Assembly (NCBI RefSeq): GCF_022701295.1
Contig: NZ_CP033204.1
Location: 868,001-932,000 of the forward strand
DNA: 64,000 nucleotides
Origin: Sphingopyxis sp. YF1
GTDB taxonomy: Bacteria > Pseudomonadota > Alphaproteobacteria > Sphingomonadales > Sphingomonadaceae
Direction: 5' to 3'
The notes under the pieces are model-generated. The model was not told where the DNA came from. It worked only from the letters and a program-made list of their open reading frames with translations, and ran no database searches. The position numbers were made by a program, and so were the translations under genes. Of the stretch, positions 61,289 through 64,000 are shown piece by piece (position 1 is the stretch's first letter; each line of letters opens with the position of its first letter).

Positions 61289-63958
61289 ATGACGGGAATG
61301 GCGGGATTGGGGTTGAAGCGGGTCATAGTGCGGCCGGTGGTCAGCGATGCGCAAGCCGATGAATCGCTTTTCGATTCGCCGGAATTCGTCGCGCGCCTGA
61401 CGCGCGTCGCCGAACTCTGGCACTACGTCCTCGTCAGTCGTGTCGTCGTCTATTTCGCCTGCGCCTTCTTTCCGGGGCTCCCCGGCTTTTTCGACCGGCC
61501 GTCGCAATGGCTGCTGCTCGGCTTCGGCATTGCCTGCGACCTGATATTGACGGTGATGGGACAGCTGTCGCGCGCCCGGCGGCGCGGTCCGCCGGGGCGC
61601 ATCGGACTCTGGTGTCTTGCCGCGATGCTGCTGATTGCCGCCGGAACGCTGGCGACCAGCATTGCGATGTTCACGACCTCGGGGCTCGACGACGGCATGC
61701 CTTATCTCGATGCCTTTTCGGCGATCCGGGTCGGTGCGATCCTCGTTGCGGCGGCGGCGGTCGCGATCGCGCGTCCCGCCTTCTTCGCCTTTGCGGGCGC
61801 CACCGCGCTCGGCGGGGCGATCGGCAAGGGATCGGTGCCTTTCGCGCTCGCTGCGATGATCTTTCTTGCGCTTCTGATCGTGATGGTGCGCGAGGATACG
61901 CGGCATCAGCAGCGTTCGCGGCGTGCCCAGCGGAAGCTGGTCAGCGACCAGCAGCGCGCGCTCAACCTCGTCCGCGATTTCGAGCGTGCCGGGCGCGGCT
62001 GGTTCTGGGAAACCGACCGCCACGGCCACCTCGTCTATCTTTCGCCGACCGTCGCTGCGAAGCTTGGCCGGACGTCGGGCGAGCTGATCGGCAAGCCTTT
62101 CACCGACCTCATCCGCAAGCGCGTCGGCAACGACGAGAGTGAGGAGCGCACGCTCGGCTTCAGCCTGTCCTCGCGCACGCCCTTCAAGGAGCTGACGGTG
62201 CAGGCGGCCTTGTCCGACGAGGAACGCTGGTGGTCGATCTCGGGCCATCCGATCAGCAACGAGCTCGGCAATTTCCAGGGCTTTCGCGGCAGTGGCACCG
62301 ACCTCACCGAAAAGAAAAAGTCCGAGCGCGAGATCAACCAGCTCGCGCGCTACGACGTCCTCACCGGGCTCGCCAACCGGCTCCACATCACCGACCTGCT
62401 CGAACGTGCGCTCAAGGGACACATCGGCCAGCCGCAGCCCTGCGCGCTGCTGCTGATGGACCTCGATCGCTTCAAGGCTGTCAACGACACGCTCGGTCAC
62501 CCGGTCGGCGACCAGCTGCTCCGGCAGGTCGCAGGCCGGTTGACGCAGGTCATCGGCGACACGGGGCAGGTCGGGCGCCTCGGCGGCGATGAATTCCAGA
62601 TCGTGCTGCCGCAGGTCACTCACCCCGACCGGCTGGGCGCGATCGCCAATGCGATCATCCTCAGCCTTGCGCAGCCCTTTGCGATCGAAGGCGAGCAGGT
62701 GCGCATCGGGTCGTCGATCGGCATCGCGGTGTCGGATGGAGCAGGCGTGTCCGCATCGGCGCTCGTGCGCAACGCCGACCTCGCGCTCTATGCGGCCAAG
62801 GATGCGGGACGCGGGGTCTATCGTTTCTTCGCCGATGCGATGCACGATCAGGCGAGCGAGCGAAGGGCGATCGAGGATGCCCTGCGCGAAGCGCTGGCAA
62901 GGGACGAGCTGAAGCTCGCCTATCAGCCGATCGTCGACGTCGCGAGCGAGCGCATCACGGGGTTCGAGGCGCTGATCCGCTGGCAACGGGGGAACGAGGC
63001 CGTGATCAGCCCGTCGAAGTTCATCCCGGTGGCGGAGGATTCGAACCTGATCGTACCGATCGGCGAATGGATCATCCGCTCGGCCTGCGCGGCGATCGCG
63101 CAGCTGGGGCCGGGGTATCGCGTCGCGGTCAACGTCTCGCCGCGCCAGTTTGCCAACGACAAGCTGCCCGCGACGATCATGAGTGCGGTGTCGGCGGCGG
63201 GCATCCGCCCCGAACAGCTCGAACTGGAGATTACCGAGGGGGTGTTCCTCGACGAAAGTCCCGAGAATCTCGAGATGTTCCAGCGACTGAAGCGCACCGG
63301 CGTGCGGCTCGCGCTCGACGATTTCGGCACCGGCTATTCGGCGCTCGGCTATCTGAAAAAGGCGCCGTTCGACAAGATCAAGATCGACCAGAGCTTCGTG
63401 CGCGGCGCCGCCGATCCGGGTGGCATGAATGCCGCGATCATCTCTTCGATCGTCAGCCTCGCGGCCGCGCTCAGGATGGAGACGACTGCCGAGGGGGTGG
63501 AGACCCACGACGATCTCGAGCTGATCCGCGGTCTGGGGTGCAGTCATGTTCAGGGTTATATCTATGGAAAGCCGATGGATCTTGCCGAAGCAAGGGCGTT
63601 GCTCCGTACGGGTGAGGGGCGCGCCATCGCACAGGGGTACAAGAGCGCGCGCGAGCCGCGCAGCCGGACCTTTCGCGCGATCCACGCCGAAAGCGGCGGA
63701 CATCGCTACGAAGTGATCGTGCGCAATGTGTCGACGCGCGGTGCGCTGATCGAGGGGCTGTGGAACGTGCCCGAAGGGACGGGATTCCGCCTCGAATTCG
63801 CACCCGATCTGGTGCTGGACGCCGAGGCGCGCTGGTCCGAGCAGCACCGCGTCGGCGTCCGCTTTGCTGAAACGGTCGAGATCGCGGCGCTGATCGGCGG
63901 GGTGCCGCCGCCGCGTCCCGGCACGACATTGCCGCAGCGGATCGACCGCGCCGCCTGA
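61289..63958 (+). CDS. GGDEF-EAL-PilZ c-di-GMP signalling protein
   Basis: An 889-residue inner-membrane protein. Residues about 45-205 contain several helices (MASE-like). A PAS domain follows (GWFWETDRHGHLVYLSPTVA, about 240-340), then a GGDEF cyclase with intact RLGGDEFQIV (about 433). Next is an EAL phosphodiesterase with GFEALIRWQ, NVSPRQFA, EITEGVF, DDFGTGYSALG and TAEGVET intact (about 530-780). A C-terminal PilZ domain (RTFRAI, RNVSTRGALIEG, about 795-875) completes it. The RxxD inhibitory site before GGDEF is missing. It can probably both make and break c-di-GMP, with PilZ as the sensor of the product. Confidence 0.93.
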   Translation: MTGMAGLGLKRVIVRPVVSDAQADESLFDSPEFVARLTRVAELWHYVLVSRVVVYFACAFFPGLPGFFDRPSQWLLLGFGIACDLILTVMGQLSRARRRGPPGRIGLWCLAAMLLIAAGTLATSIAMFTTSGLDDGMPYLDAFSAIRVGAILVAAAAVAIARPAFFAFAGATALGGAIGKGSVPFALAAMIFLALLIVMVREDTRHQQRSRRAQRKLVSDQQRALNLVRDFERAGRGWFWETDRHGHLVYLSPTVAAKLGRTSGELIGKPFTDLIRKRVGNDESEERTLGFSLSSRTPFKELTVQAALSDEERWWSISGHPISNELGNFQGFRGSGTDLTEKKKSEREINQLARYDVLTGLANRLHITDLLERALKGHIGQPQPCALLLMDLDRFKAVNDTLGHPVGDQLLRQVAGRLTQVIGDTGQVGRLGGDEFQIVLPQVTHPDRLGAIANAIILSLAQPFAIEGEQVRIGSSIGIAVSDGAGVSASALVRNADLALYAAKDAGRGVYRFFADAMHDQASERRAIEDALREALARDELKLAYQPIVDVASERITGFEALIRWQRGNEAVISPSKFIPVAEDSNLIVPIGEWIIRSACAAIAQLGPGYRVAVNVSPRQFANDKLPATIMSAVSAAGIRPEQLELEITEGVFLDESPENLEMFQRLKRTGVRLALDDFGTGYSALGYLKKAPFDKIKIDQSFVRGAADPGGMNAAIISSIVSLAAALRMETTAEGVETHDDLELIRGLGCSHVQGYIYGKPMDLAEARALLRTGEGRAIAQGYKSAREPRSRTFRAIHAESGGHRYEVIVRNVSTRGALIEGLWNVPEGTGFRLEFAPDLVLDAEARWSEQHRVGVRFAETVEIAALIGGVPPPRPGTTLPQRIDRAA

Positions 63959-64000
63959 CGATTCCTCCTCGTTCCAAACCCGTTGGGCCTCGTCCTTCGC

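Noticed and set aside
61112..63847. 911-codon open frame antisense to the GGDEF-EAL gene
   Set aside because: Shadow of a gene with intact GGDEF, EAL and PilZ motifs.

Overview
The window is a 64 kb stretch of a high-GC alphaproteobacterial chromosome. Gene content and order point to the Sphingomonadales, most likely Sphingopyxis or a close relative. Supporting signs are the ppk1-ppx, purM-purN, lptD/pepA, lipA-coq10 and rpmF-plsX-fabH-ihfA-merR arrangements, class I LysRS, an OxyR with both redox cysteines, and several sphingomonad-type intergenic repeats. The genus is inferred from memory of typical gene order, not from a search. I see no rRNA, tRNA, CRISPR array, insertion sequence or prophage. 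Most of the window is core genome with small accessory patches.

Layout. 0-2 kb: end of a thiamine locus (thiS tail, thiG), then a ParD-like gene overlapping methionine aminopeptidase (map) behind a palindromic operator. 2-7 kb: a low-GC orphan, an ArsR-type regulator with an SRPBCC partner, an MFS exporter and a long-form acyl-CoA dehydrogenase. 7-16 kb: guaB, an RsmB-like methyltransferase, a TPR protein, lptD diverging from pepA, holC, a lipoprotein and ndk. 16-27.7 kb: purM and a purN-MmcQ/YjbR fusion, a DUF2066-like protein, hda, ppk1, ppx, rnd and a sugar-lactone oxidase. 27.8-38 kb: aspS, an alpha/beta hydrolase, ppk2, a J-domain protein, a pentapeptide-repeat protein, csbD, oxyR, an EF-hand protein, trmFO, a membrane orphan and a YhhN lysoplasmalogenase. 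38-46.4 kb: an SDR behind a 32-bp perfect palindrome, a TauD-type dioxygenase, DUF899, beta-carbonic anhydrase, lipA-coq10, a second lipoprotein, DUF1330 and GNAT genes, an MBL hydrolase and a MAPEG protein. 46.8-50.4 kb: rpmF-plsX-fabH-ihfA-merR, linking ribosome, phospholipid and fatty acid functions. 50.4-57.7 kb: repeats, SixA, a DinG/XPD helicase, a small Cys-rich protein, PilZ, lysK and a one-domain asparaginase. 57.8-60.1 kb: a RiPP-type locus. 60.1-64 kb: a fatty acid desaturase and a GGDEF-EAL-PilZ protein.

The most novel-looking locus is 57853-60148. It holds an exported Cys/Lys-rich precursor built from five near-identical 54-bp units, then a DUF692 (MNIO, multinuclear iron oxidase) gene and a DUF2063 partner gene. 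A perfect 13-bp hairpin separates precursor from enzyme. This matches the logic of bufferin/oxazolin-type metallophore RiPPs, but with an expanded repeat precursor and no DoxX gene alongside.

Other cross-cutting signals: (i) many genes have a -10 hexamer 6-7 nt before the start codon and no Shine-Dalgarno sequence, implying leaderless mRNAs; (ii) four families of palindromic intergenic repeats, one copy supplying the purN ribosome-binding site; (iii) two lipoproteins sharing an unnamed C-terminal domain; (iv) a few low-GC single genes of unknown function scattered in the core.
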